Positions 26,641 to 34,820 of a DNA stretch of 64,000 bases are shown here, piece after piece. The notes beneath the pieces are model-generated. The model was not told where the DNA came from and made no database searches. It was given only the letters and a program-made list of their open reading frames with translations. Position 1 is the stretch's first letter. Each line of letters opens with the position of its first letter. The stretch is from Mycobacterium sp. 852002-51961_SCH5331710 (GTDB lineage: Bacteria > Actinomycetota > Actinomycetes > Mycobacteriales > Mycobacteriaceae), in the NCBI RefSeq assembly GCF_001665535.1, contig NZ_LZSQ01000100.1, positions 124,001 to 188,000 on the forward strand, written 5' to 3'. Both the position numbers and the translations under genes were made by a program.

Positions 26641-27474
26641 ATGATTTACGCTAGCCCCCAATCGGACATCGACCCGGGCACCTCCGATGGTGCGCTTCAG
26701 GCCATCGATTTCGCGGTCGGTTCGGACCACGTGGCCACGGTGACGTTGAACCGGCCCGACGCGATGAATGCCATCTCCGAACGGATGGCCCACGAGCTGG
26801 TCTGGGTCTGGCAGACCGTGCGCGACACCGACGACATCCACGTGGTGGTGCTGCGGGCGGCGGGCGATCGGGCCTTCTGCACCGGTGTGGACGTCAAGGG
26901 CGACGGGGGCTGGTTCCTGAAGTCCAACGTGTGGAACAGCTTCGACCCCGGGGTGTGGGTGTCGCCGAAGATCGCGCACCGGTGTTGGAAGCCCGTGATC
27001 ACCGCGGTTCACGGGCTGGTCGCCGGCGGCGGGCAGTATCTGCTCAACGAGGCCGACATCATCATCTGCTCCGAGGACGCCGCGTTCTTCGACCCACACG
27101 CGAACGCGTCGATCGTCTCGGCGTTGGAACCGATCGGGATGCTGCAGCGCGGTGTTCCCCTCGGCGACGTGTTGCGTTGGGCGCTGATGGGGACCGAGGA
27201 ACGCATCTCCGCCCAAACCGCGCTGCGGCTCGGGCTGGTGACCGAGGTCGTCGAGCGTGAACAGCTCTGGGAGCGCGCCCACCAGATCGCGGCGACCATC
27301 GCCGAGCGGAACACCACGGCAATCCAGGGAACCATCCGGGCGATATGGGAATCTCTAGACATGACCAGGTCGACCGCGCTGCAGAACGGCATGGCCTACA
27401 CGCACATCGGCAACCCGCCGGTCGCCGAGAGACGCGCGACTCCACGGCGCAACGGACCGCCGAGTTACCGGTGA
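26641..27474 (+). CDS. Enoyl-CoA hydratase/isomerase family protein
   Basis: A 277-residue crotonase-fold protein. It has VTLNRPDAMNAISERM near residue 36, DRAFCTGVDVKGDGGWF near 80, and the second oxyanion loop in VHGLVAGGGQYLLNEADIII. A Trp/Phe-rich insert (KSNVWNSFDPGVWVSPKIAH) separates these, unlike the minus-strand paralogue. The gene starts directly after a promoter-like element with no Shine-Dalgarno sequence, so it is probably leaderless. The stop at 27472-27474 is followed four bases later by the GntR start. Confidence 0.85.
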   Translation: MIYASPQSDIDPGTSDGALQAIDFAVGSDHVATVTLNRPDAMNAISERMAHELVWVWQTVRDTDDIHVVVLRAAGDRAFCTGVDVKGDGGWFLKSNVWNSFDPGVWVSPKIAHRCWKPVITAVHGLVAGGGQYLLNEADIIICSEDAAFFDPHANASIVSALEPIGMLQRGVPLGDVLRWALMGTEERISAQTALRLGLVTEVVEREQLWERAHQIAATIAERNTTAIQGTIRAIWESLDMTRSTALQNGMAYTHIGNPPVAERRATPRRNGPPSYR

Positions 27475-27478
27475 CGCG

Positions 27479-28909
27479 GTGGATCAAGACCTGATCGCGC
27501 CGCGCATCGACTCGCGGCAGGCCAAGCTGGCGGGCCGCGCGGCCGAGCAGATCGTCGCCGACGTCATCGAACTGGGCTGGCCGGTGGGCCATGTGCTCGG
27601 GTCGGAGGCCGAACTGCTCGAGCGTTACGGGGTGAGCCGCGCGGTGCTGCGGGAGGCGGTACGCCTGGTCGAGCATCAGCGCGTGGCGAGGATGCGACGC
27701 GGAACCGGTGGCGGCCTGGTCATCGACGAACCCGACGTCGACGCGGTGATCGGTCCGACGGTGATCTACCTGCTGCGGGCCAACGCCACGCTCGACGAAC
27801 TCTTCGACACCCGGATCATCCTGGAGGAACTCGTCGCGGAGTTGGCCTCGCAACGCGCAGGCGAGGCCGACATCAGCACCGTGCGCGAGACGTTGGCCGA
27901 CGAATCGGAGGGCAACTTCACCGAGTACCGGCGGCTGCACACTCAACTGGCCGCGCTGACCGGAAACCCGGTGCTGCAGCTGTTCGTCGAAACCTTCAGC
28001 CGCGTCATCGATTTCCACTTCGCCGACGAGGCGATGCTGCCCGCCAGCATGACCAAAGAGGTCCAGCACGCGCACGCCAGCATCGCCAGGGCGATCCTGA
28101 CCAACAACCCGGGCGTGGCCCGCGAGCGGATGAGCAGACACCTGCGCGCCGAGGCGGACTTCATCCACCGCCAGCCCGCCACGGTGCAGCACCTGGACCC
28201 CACCGCCGCGCTCGCGGGCACCGACGGCGACAAACGCGGCGAGGCGCTGGCCCGGCAGATCTTCGCGTGGGTGCTCGACACGGGGGCGACACCCGGCACG
28301 TTCATCGGGTCGGAAGCGACACTGATGGCCAAGTACAAGGCCAGCCGGGCGGTACTGCGTGAGGCGATCCGAATCCTCGAGTACCAGCAGATCGCGCTGA
28401 CCCGCCGCGGCCCCGGCGGTGGCCTCTTCGTCACCGAGCCGGACAGCTTTGCGCTGACCGAGATCATCTCGATCTACCTGCGCCGCCACGGCGTCACCGC
28501 ACAACACATCGGAGAACTGCGCACCGGGCTGGAACTGGCCGTCGCCGAGCGGGCGGCCGCCGCCGTGCGCTCGGGGACCGTCGACGCCTCGATGATCGAG
28601 CGGGCGCTGGCCACCGAATCCGAACAGGGCGTCACCGTCGCGTACGCCAAACGCGAAGACTTCCACTCCGTGCTCGCCCGGCTCTCGGGCAACAAGGCAC
28701 TCGAACTGGTGCACCGGGTCACCATGCGACTGGGCTGGAACTTCTTCGCCCAGTACGCCGACGACGACCCGCAAGCCCTCGAACGCGCCTCGCGGGCCAT
28801 CGATCCGGCGCACCGCAGCATTGCCGACGCGCTGCTGGCCGGGGACAGCGAGCTCGCCGTGGTCCGGATGCGCGCACACGTCTCGGCCACCATGCCGCCC
28901 GGGCGGTGA
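27479..28909 (+). CDS. Tandem-duplicated FadR-type GntR regulator
   Basis: A 476-residue protein made of two complete FadR-like units. The first helix-turn-helix (about 41-62, GSEAELLERYGVSRAVLREA) and the second (about 278-299, GSEATLMAKYKASRAVLREA) are near-copies, each followed by RRGxGGGL and an FCD ligand domain. Ordinary GntR regulators are about 240 residues and bind DNA as dimers, so one chain here may equal a dimer. Located between two catabolic genes and downstream of shared element B, it is a likely regulator of the block, responding to an acyl-CoA or related ligand. Confidence 0.85.
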   Translation: MDQDLIAPRIDSRQAKLAGRAAEQIVADVIELGWPVGHVLGSEAELLERYGVSRAVLREAVRLVEHQRVARMRRGTGGGLVIDEPDVDAVIGPTVIYLLRANATLDELFDTRIILEELVAELASQRAGEADISTVRETLADESEGNFTEYRRLHTQLAALTGNPVLQLFVETFSRVIDFHFADEAMLPASMTKEVQHAHASIARAILTNNPGVARERMSRHLRAEADFIHRQPATVQHLDPTAALAGTDGDKRGEALARQIFAWVLDTGATPGTFIGSEATLMAKYKASRAVLREAIRILEYQQIALTRRGPGGGLFVTEPDSFALTEIISIYLRRHGVTAQHIGELRTGLELAVAERAAAAVRSGTVDASMIERALATESEQGVTVAYAKREDFHSVLARLSGNKALELVHRVTMRLGWNFFAQYADDDPQALERASRAIDPAHRSIADALLAGDSELAVVRMRAHVSATMPPGR

Positions 28910-28953
28910 CCTCTCACTGACTCGGCTCGGGGCCTGTTCAGAGCTCGGTGTTG

Positions 28954-28968
28954 AGTATACTGTTTAAG
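28954..28968 (-). promoter_or_regulatory. Shared FadR-like element, site C (ligase/thioesterase)
   Basis: The minus strand reads CTTAAACAGTATACT, 13 of 15 bases identical to site A; on the plus strand TATACT (28956-28961) makes a good -10 for the ligase gene at 28991, whose leader carries GAGGGGAG. The centre GTATAC is a perfect match to GTM-KAC. It lies 44 bases after the tandem GntR stop. Confidence 0.6.
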
Positions 28969-28990
28969 CTAATTCAAGAGGGGAGCGCAC

Positions 28991-30565
28991 GTGAAGCATC
29001 CGTGGGACCAGCGACTCGGAGTGTGGTGGATCGCCGAAGATCGCCCCCACGCACCGGCGATCGCCGAGTCACCCAGCGGGCGCACCATGAGCTTCGGCGA
29101 ACTCGCCGCGGCGGCCCACCGGGTGGCCAATGCGCTGCGCGCCCACGGCCTGCGCGACGGTGAAGTGGTCGCCTACGCGCTACCCAATGACGTCGACGCC
29201 ATCGTGTGGCAGTTGGCGACCACCGAGATCGGCCTGCGCTATCTGACGCTGAACCCGACGTTGTCGACCGACGAATTCGCCTCGATCCTCGAGCACTCCG
29301 GCGCCACCGCGCTGGTATCCCATGTCGACTACCTCGATCGCTGCGCCGCCGCCGTGGGCGGCGCCACACTGCGCGTGGTCGCCGGTGCCGCACCCGGAGA
29401 CGGCGTACCGGCGGGGTTCGTCACCGATGCCGAGTTGGTCGCCGATCAGCCGTCCACCCCGCCCGAGAACCGCAGACAGGGCGACACCATCCGGTATTCG
29501 AGCGGCACCACCGGGAAACCCAAGGGCATTGTGCGGGCACTGGACAACCGCGATCCGTCCGAAGCCGCCAACGCCATGGCGGTGTTCGGGCGGGCCTTCG
29601 ACTTCCGCCCCTTCGACGGTGCGCACCTGGTTTCGACCGGTATGCACCACGCCGGTTGCCAGAGCTTCTATCTCGGGGCGCTCAACGTCGGTCAGGCGCT
29701 GGTGATCCTCGGCAAGTTCGACGCGGAGCAGACCCTGGCCGCCATCGACCGGCACCCGGTCACGTCGGCCTACATGGTGCCGACCCAATTCGTGCGCATG
29801 CTCAAGTTGCCGCGCGATGTCCGCAGTAAGTACGACGTGTCGAGCCTGCGTTCGGTGGTGCATTCCGCGGCCCCGTGCCCGCTGCAGGTCAAGCAGGACA
29901 TGATGGATTGGTGGGGTCCGGTGATCTGGGAGACCTACGGCGGAACCGAGGGTGCGGCCACCATCGCCAAGCCCTATCGGTGGCTGCAGAAGCCGGGCAC
30001 TGTCGGCAGGCCGGTCCGCGGGATGAGCGTCAAGATCCTCGACGACGAGGGAAAGCCCCTGCCCGCCAACGAAATCGGAAACGTCTACATCGAATCTCTG
30101 AACGGGCCGAGCTTCGAGTATCGCAACGACGCCGAACTCACCGCATCGGTGTACCGTGGCAACGCTTTCACGTTGGGCGACGTCGGTTATCTCGACGAGG
30201 ATGGTTATCTGTTCATCTGCGACCGCGCCAAAGACATGATCATCAGCGGCGGCGTCAACATCTATCCGGCCGAGGTCGAGGGCGTCTTGTCGAGCCATCC
30301 GGCCGTCGCCGACGTGGCGGTGATCGGGATTCCCGATGCGGAATGGGGTGAACAGGTCAAGGCGGTGGTGGAACTCGTCGCCGAGGCGGAGCCGTCCGGC
30401 TCCCTGGCAGACGAACTCATCGCCTTCACCCGCTCGCGGCTCGCGGGTTTCAAGTGTCCACGCTCGGTCGAGTTCACCGCTCGACTGCCGCGCACGGAGA
30501 CGGGGAAGCTGATGAAACGCTCGATCAGGGACGCCTATTGGGCCGAAGCGGGCAGGCGGGTCTGA
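28991..30565 (+). CDS. AMP-forming acyl-CoA ligase
   Basis: A 524-residue ANL-family ligase. The ATP loop is IRYSSGTTGKPKG near residues 165-177, the A8 region is DRAKDMIISGGVNIYPAEVE, and the C-terminal Lys motif is PRTETGKLMKRS. Compared with the other ligase in the block it has a more typical FadD-like lid. A GTG start with a purine-rich ribosome site (GAGGGGAG) is used. The thioesterase gene follows after 30 bases, so the pair could set the balance between free acid and CoA ester. Confidence 0.88.
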   Translation: MKHPWDQRLGVWWIAEDRPHAPAIAESPSGRTMSFGELAAAAHRVANALRAHGLRDGEVVAYALPNDVDAIVWQLATTEIGLRYLTLNPTLSTDEFASILEHSGATALVSHVDYLDRCAAAVGGATLRVVAGAAPGDGVPAGFVTDAELVADQPSTPPENRRQGDTIRYSSGTTGKPKGIVRALDNRDPSEAANAMAVFGRAFDFRPFDGAHLVSTGMHHAGCQSFYLGALNVGQALVILGKFDAEQTLAAIDRHPVTSAYMVPTQFVRMLKLPRDVRSKYDVSSLRSVVHSAAPCPLQVKQDMMDWWGPVIWETYGGTEGAATIAKPYRWLQKPGTVGRPVRGMSVKILDDEGKPLPANEIGNVYIESLNGPSFEYRNDAELTASVYRGNAFTLGDVGYLDEDGYLFICDRAKDMIISGGVNIYPAEVEGVLSSHPAVADVAVIGIPDAEWGEQVKAVVELVAEAEPSGSLADELIAFTRSRLAGFKCPRSVEFTARLPRTETGKLMKRSIRDAYWAEAGRRV

Positions 30566-30595
30566 GGTGAGCGCGACCACGAGCCGAGGATCGCA

Positions 30596-31453
30596 ATGAG
30601 CTTGACCCGCGAGGTCTTCGACGGCGAACAGGTCACCCCGACCACCGTCGCTGAAGTGCTCCACATCAAAGCGCTGCCCCACGACCGCTTTCGGGCCGAC
30701 CCCGTGAGCGTGACCGGTAGGCGCACGATCTACGGCGGGCAGGTGGCCGCGCAGGCGCTGCGCGCCGCGAGCTTGACCGTCCCCGACGATCGCGTCGCGC
30801 ATTCCATGCACGGCTATTTTCTGCTCGCCGGCGACGCCAGCGCTCCGATCGAACTGCGGGTGCAACGCGACCGTGACGGCGGGCGCTACTCGGGACGACG
30901 CGTCACCGCGGTACAGAACGACGACGTGATCTTCTCGATGTCCTGCTCGTTCAGCCGCCCGAAGCCCGATGCGCCCGAGTATCAGGCCGGTGAGCCACCG
31001 CGGGCGCAGCCGCCGGAGCAGCTGGACACCCACCAGCTCAGCGCCTCACGCACCTTCGACGTGGAGGCGCGCGTTCCCGAGGACACCCGGCCGTGGTACC
31101 GCTGGCCGGCACGGATGTGGTTGCGCATTCGCGAGCCGTTGGCCGACGACCCCAACGTGCGGGCCTGCGGCGTGGTGTTCCTCTCCGACCTGTGCACCGG
31201 GTTGTCCCGGGCACCGCAGATCGAGCAGGTCGGCCTGCTGCCCAGCGTTGACCACGCGGTGTGGCTGCACCGGAGTGCGGATCCGAACGACTGGCTGTTG
31301 ATCGATCTCGATCCCGTCGCGACCGCGGGCGGACGCGGCATGTATTCGGGCCACCTCTACGACACGGACGGCACGCTCGTGGCCACCCTCGCCCAGGAGT
31401 CGCTGTTCGACATCCGCCGCCCTCGCGGCGAGAAGCGTTCGGACACACGATGA
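30596..31453 (+). CDS. Acyl-CoA thioesterase II (TesB-like)
   Basis: A 285-residue double-hotdog thioesterase. The N-terminal hotdog has IYGGQVAAQALRAAS near residues 43-57 and HSMHGYFLLAGD near 69. The C-terminal one has SVDHAVWLHR and GGRGMYSGHLYDTDGTLVA. The length is normal for TesB. It hydrolyses acyl-CoA to free acid and CoA, and may release stalled intermediates or recycle CoA when the pathway is overloaded. It follows the ligase in the same operon. Confidence 0.9.
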   Translation: MSLTREVFDGEQVTPTTVAEVLHIKALPHDRFRADPVSVTGRRTIYGGQVAAQALRAASLTVPDDRVAHSMHGYFLLAGDASAPIELRVQRDRDGGRYSGRRVTAVQNDDVIFSMSCSFSRPKPDAPEYQAGEPPRAQPPEQLDTHQLSASRTFDVEARVPEDTRPWYRWPARMWLRIREPLADDPNVRACGVVFLSDLCTGLSRAPQIEQVGLLPSVDHAVWLHRSADPNDWLLIDLDPVATAGGRGMYSGHLYDTDGTLVATLAQESLFDIRRPRGEKRSDTR

Positions 31454-31508
31454 TTCGCGCGGGTCAGGACGCCCGTCGGAGCATTCGCATCGATCTGGGA
31501 AGTATCGC

Positions 31509-31523
31509 CTAAATTAGTATCCT
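31509..31523 (+). promoter_or_regulatory. Shared FadR-like element, site D
   Basis: CTAAATTAGTATCCT, 19 bases before the ATG at 31542. TATCCT (31518-31523) would be the -10 box, followed by AGGA as a ribosome site. ATCCT (31519-31523) and AGGAT (31531-31535) also form a small inverted repeat. Core GTATCC differs from the FadR pattern by one base. Confidence 0.5.
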
Positions 31524-31541
31524 TTACGTTAGGATGACGCC

Positions 31542-32684
31542 ATGCCACGGGCCAGCAGTCCGGACGCAACGACGCGCACGGATCGCACGGACACGACAGA
31601 CCAGGCGGATCGAACCTCGATGATCACCGCCGATACGCCGATGCTGCCCGCCGACGACAATTTCCATCCGGCCCCGGAGGGCGACCCGTATTGGGCCGAG
31701 ACCACCTGGTGGTCTTTCAACATCCCGGAACGCAAGATCGGCTGCTGGCTGCACGCCACCTTCCACACCACGCGGCGCACCGTCACCTGGCGCGTCTACG
31801 TGTGGGACCCGCGCGGTGCCCACCCGGACCAGCTGCGCTACTTCCGGATGCAGACCGAGGTCCCGGTGACGGATCCGGACCCGGACCTGCGCGACATCGC
31901 CATCCCCGGCGGCGGCTTCTCGGTGCGCATGCTGCGACCCCTGCGCGAGTACCAGATCGAGTTCGCCGATGCGACAGCGGACTTCGCCATCCGCCTGCAC
32001 TTCGAGGGCCTGCACGATCCGCGCCGGTTCACCCCCGGCGAGCCGCCCTTCATGAACCACACCCACTTCGACCAGGTGGGTCACGTGACCGGCGTGCTGA
32101 CGTTGGACGGCGAGCACATCCCGATCGACTGCTACTCGGTGCGCGACCGGTCCTGGGCGCCGCGGGGCGCGCCTCGCCCTCCGCGGAAGCCGGGCAGCGA
32201 CAAACCAGCGCACGACAACGGGCGGGTCCTGCACCCCGGCGGGCCACAGTGGCGGCAGATCGAGCGTGAACGCGGACGTGGACGCATCCAGTACGTGTTC
32301 GCCCACACCGGGCCCGAGGCCGGGTTTCTCGCGTTCGTGCGGGTGGCCGAGGGCGGCCCCGACGGCTGGTCACCGCTCAACCACGGCTGGCTGCTGCGCG
32401 ACGGCGAATTCGCCTCGCTCGTCAAATCGGCCAGTGTCATGAAGAACTACCGCGACCCGGTCACGGGATGGAGTTCGCACATGGAGCTCCGGCTGACCGA
32501 CACGCTGGGCAGGCAGATGGCCACGGAGGGCTTCACCGTCAGCCACATCAGCGAATACGGCGGCGGCAGTACGGCATTGATGCGGTTCGACATGGACGGG
32601 CGGATCGGATGGGGTGAGGACCAGGACATCTGGGAGCCCAAGCATTTTGCTCGGATGCGTGACGCGCTTCAGGCGGTTCGGTGA
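31542..32684 (+). CDS. Conserved protein, possible calycin/DUF7064-7065 type
   Basis: A 380-residue soluble protein rich in beta-strand sequence. Features include DPYWAETTWWSFNIPERKIGC near residue 50, NHTHFDQVGHVTG near 170, and SVRDRSWAPRG near 198. This layout recalls the two-barrel calycin proteins (CrtC/hydroxyneurosporene-synthase-like, DUF7064/DUF7065) found beside mycobacterial catabolic genes; these may act as hydratases or lipid-binding proteins. The assignment is tentative. An in-frame ATG at 31620 would remove a Thr/Asp-rich N-terminus. It has its own copy of the shared promoter element and precedes the CoA-transferase. Confidence 0.6.
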   Translation: MPRASSPDATTRTDRTDTTDQADRTSMITADTPMLPADDNFHPAPEGDPYWAETTWWSFNIPERKIGCWLHATFHTTRRTVTWRVYVWDPRGAHPDQLRYFRMQTEVPVTDPDPDLRDIAIPGGGFSVRMLRPLREYQIEFADATADFAIRLHFEGLHDPRRFTPGEPPFMNHTHFDQVGHVTGVLTLDGEHIPIDCYSVRDRSWAPRGAPRPPRKPGSDKPAHDNGRVLHPGGPQWRQIERERGRGRIQYVFAHTGPEAGFLAFVRVAEGGPDGWSPLNHGWLLRDGEFASLVKSASVMKNYRDPVTGWSSHMELRLTDTLGRQMATEGFTVSHISEYGGGSTALMRFDMDGRIGWGEDQDIWEPKHFARMRDALQAVR

Positions 32685-32730
32685 CGCCCGCATCGGACTT
32701 CGACCCTTCGCAGGCAGCAGGAGGATGAGT

Positions 32731-33939
32731 ATGGCTGGACCGTTTGAGGGTGTACGCGTCGTCGAAGTGGCGGCGTGGACCTTCGTACCCGGCGCCGGCG
32801 CCATCATGGCCGATCTCGGTGCCGACGTCATCAAGGTGGAGCCCCCGACCGGTGATCCCCAGCGTGCGCTGCGCAATGCGCTCAACGCCGACGACAGCGC
32901 ACCCAACCCCTTTCTGCACGTGCCCAATCGGGGTAAGCGCAGCATCACCCTCGACCTGACCACCCCGGCCGGTATCGACGCGCTGCACCGGCTCGTCAAG
33001 ACCGCGGACGTGTTCCTCACCAGCTACCTGCCGAAGGTCCGGGCCAAACTGGGCATCGACCCCGACGATCTTCGCGCGGACAATCCTCGGCTGATCTACG
33101 TGCGGGGGTCCGGTTGGGGAAGCACCGGGCCCAACGCGTCGACCGGTGGTTTCGATTCCGCCGCAGCGTGGTCGGCGGCGGGCGTGCAGAACAAGCTCAC
33201 CGCACCGGGGGCGACGGAACCCGCCGCGCAACCCGCCGCGTTCTTCGACCTGCAGGGTTCCAGTGCGATCGCCGGTGCGGTGGCAATGGCACTGTTCCGG
33301 CGGGAACGGTCGGGTGAGGGCGCGCTGATCGACGTCTCGCTGCTGAACACGGGGATGTGGACCATGGGCCCCGACATCGCCGCGGCGGCGACCGGTTCGA
33401 AAGAACTGCCGCGCATGGAACGCAAGGCGGCACCGAACCCGATCGTCAACTACTACCGCACCTCCGACGACCGCTGGTTGAACCTGGTGTGCCTGCAGGC
33501 CGACCGCTTCTGGGCTGAACTCTGCACACTGATCGGGCGCGACGACCTGATCGACGACGAGCGGTTTCGCGACGCGTTTTCGCGGTTCGTCAACAGTGCC
33601 GAGTGCGTCGCGGAACTCGACGCGACGTTCGGTAGCCGCACGCTCGAGGAGTGGCGCAGCGCGTTGGCCGGTTTCTCCGGCGTCTGGTCCGCGGCCGCGA
33701 CGTTCGAGGAGGTCTGCGCCAGCCCGCAGGTCGCCGAGAACGGCTATCTGCCCGAAGTCGTCGGCACCGACGGCAAACCGTTCCGTCTGGTGGCCCCGCC
33801 CTACCAATTCGACGGCGTGCCAACCGCTCCGGTCGGCCCCGCACCCGAACTCGGCCAGCACACCGAGGAGATCCTGCTGGACTGCGGCATGGACTGGGAC
33901 ACGATCGCGGGTCTGCGCGAACAGGGAGTGCTGGGCTGA
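32731..33939 (+). CDS. CaiB/BaiF family CoA-transferase
   Basis: A 402-residue class III CoA-transferase. The N-terminus reads VVEVAAWTFVPGAGAIMADLGADV, followed by KVEPP and NRGKRSITLD. The catalytic Asp is expected in FFDLQGSSAIAGAVAMAL, near residue 171. Family members move CoA between acids or racemise 2-methylacyl-CoA (as MCR does), which would suit a branched chain. ATG 32731 is six bases after CAGGAGG; the ATG at 32725 is too close to it. It ends five bases from the convergent GntR gene. Confidence 0.87.
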   Translation: MAGPFEGVRVVEVAAWTFVPGAGAIMADLGADVIKVEPPTGDPQRALRNALNADDSAPNPFLHVPNRGKRSITLDLTTPAGIDALHRLVKTADVFLTSYLPKVRAKLGIDPDDLRADNPRLIYVRGSGWGSTGPNASTGGFDSAAAWSAAGVQNKLTAPGATEPAAQPAAFFDLQGSSAIAGAVAMALFRRERSGEGALIDVSLLNTGMWTMGPDIAAAATGSKELPRMERKAAPNPIVNYYRTSDDRWLNLVCLQADRFWAELCTLIGRDDLIDDERFRDAFSRFVNSAECVAELDATFGSRTLEEWRSALAGFSGVWSAAATFEEVCASPQVAENGYLPEVVGTDGKPFRLVAPPYQFDGVPTAPVGPAPELGQHTEEILLDCGMDWDTIAGLREQGVLG

Positions 33940-33943
33940 CGTG

Positions 33944-34738
33944 TCAGGAGTACAGGTCGAGGACCGTTTCGTTGGCGAGGTCGCCCCAGAGCATCTGGCG
34001 GCCCGCACGATTCATGTGGGTGGTCCAGAGTTCCCTGGCTGCCCCCGCATCCCCGTCCTCGATCAGCGCGATGAACTTCTCGAAGGTGCGCAGCGTCTGC
34101 TTGAACTGCTTTTCGATCATCTCGGGACCGGCGGCGGTGGTGACCGCGCGATCCATGTGCTTGGTGATGACATCGCGCAGCACCGCCCCGACCAGGGCCA
34201 TGGTGTTGTTTCCGGAACGTTCGAGGATGACGTCGTGGAACCGGAAGACGACCGCCGACCACTCGCCGAGGTCGGCGCCCTCGGCGCCTTCGGCGATCAG
34301 GGCAGCCAAAGCCGAACACGTGGACCGCAATTCGGCGATGTCGTCGGGTCTGGCCCGTTTGGCCAGCAGCTCGACGGCCGCCGGCTCGAACACCTTTCGC
34401 GCCTCGTACACATCGGCCAGCGTGGTTTTCGACATCTGCAGCAGCAGGCCGAAATCTCGTGCGGCCACCGCGGTTTCAGGCGAGGACACCAGCACGCCGC
34501 CCCGCGACCCGCGGCGCACCACGATCAGCGACTCGCTCTCCAGGATCCGGAATGCCTCGCGCAGTGTGGGTCGGGAAACCCCGAACTGCCGCACCAGCTC
34601 CACCTCGGTCGGCAGTGCGTCGCCCTTCTTGAGCACCCCGCGGACAATGCTGCTGCGCAGGTGCTCAGCGATCAGCTCGGCGGTCTTGGGGGCACGGACG
34701 AGCTTGGACGAGCGGTCGCCACGGCCGTTCAGTTCCAT
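33944..34738 (-). CDS. FadR-subfamily GntR regulator
   Basis: A 264-residue regulator. The winged helix includes LPTEVELVRQFGVSRPTLRE (about 43-62) and RRGSRGGVLV, followed by an all-helical FCD domain whose metal or ligand residues are expected in ADVYEARKVFEP, FHDVIL and FEKFIALI. FCD proteins bind small carboxylates or acyl-CoA esters. It is divergent from the aldehyde dehydrogenase gene across shared element E, the classical position for an autoregulated local repressor. It is a single unit, unlike the tandem paralogue at 27479. Confidence 0.88.
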   Translation of the reverse strand: MELNGRGDRSSKLVRAPKTAELIAEHLRSSIVRGVLKKGDALPTEVELVRQFGVSRPTLREAFRILESESLIVVRRGSRGGVLVSSPETAVAARDFGLLLQMSKTTLADVYEARKVFEPAAVELLAKRARPDDIAELRSTCSALAALIAEGAEGADLGEWSAVVFRFHDVILERSGNNTMALVGAVLRDVITKHMDRAVTTAAGPEMIEKQFKQTLRTFEKFIALIEDGDAGAARELWTTHMNRAGRQMLWGDLANETVLDLYS

Positions 34739-34778
34739 CGCCCTCCTACCCCACTCCCCGAAGATGCCAACGAAATAG

Positions 34779-34793
34779 CTAATTCAGCTTACT
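34779..34793 (+). promoter_or_regulatory. Shared FadR-like element, site E (GntR/ALDH)
   Basis: CTAATTCAGCTTACT in the 82-base divergent region between the GntR and ALDH genes. CTTACT at 34788-34793 would be the -10 box; the ALDH leader then carries TAGGAGGAA. This is the weakest of the six copies (11 of 15 bases against site A). Confidence 0.45.
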
Positions 34794-34820
34794 CAATGAC
34801 GCCCACCTAGGAGGAATTCA

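Noticed and set aside
27062..28879. 605-codon minus-strand frame opposite the tandem GntR gene
   Set aside because: The composition is a shadow of the GntR and ECH genes, which have clear motifs.
29180..31033. 617-codon minus-strand frame opposite the ligase and thioesterase
   Set aside because: No family similarity; the plus strand carries well-defined enzymes.
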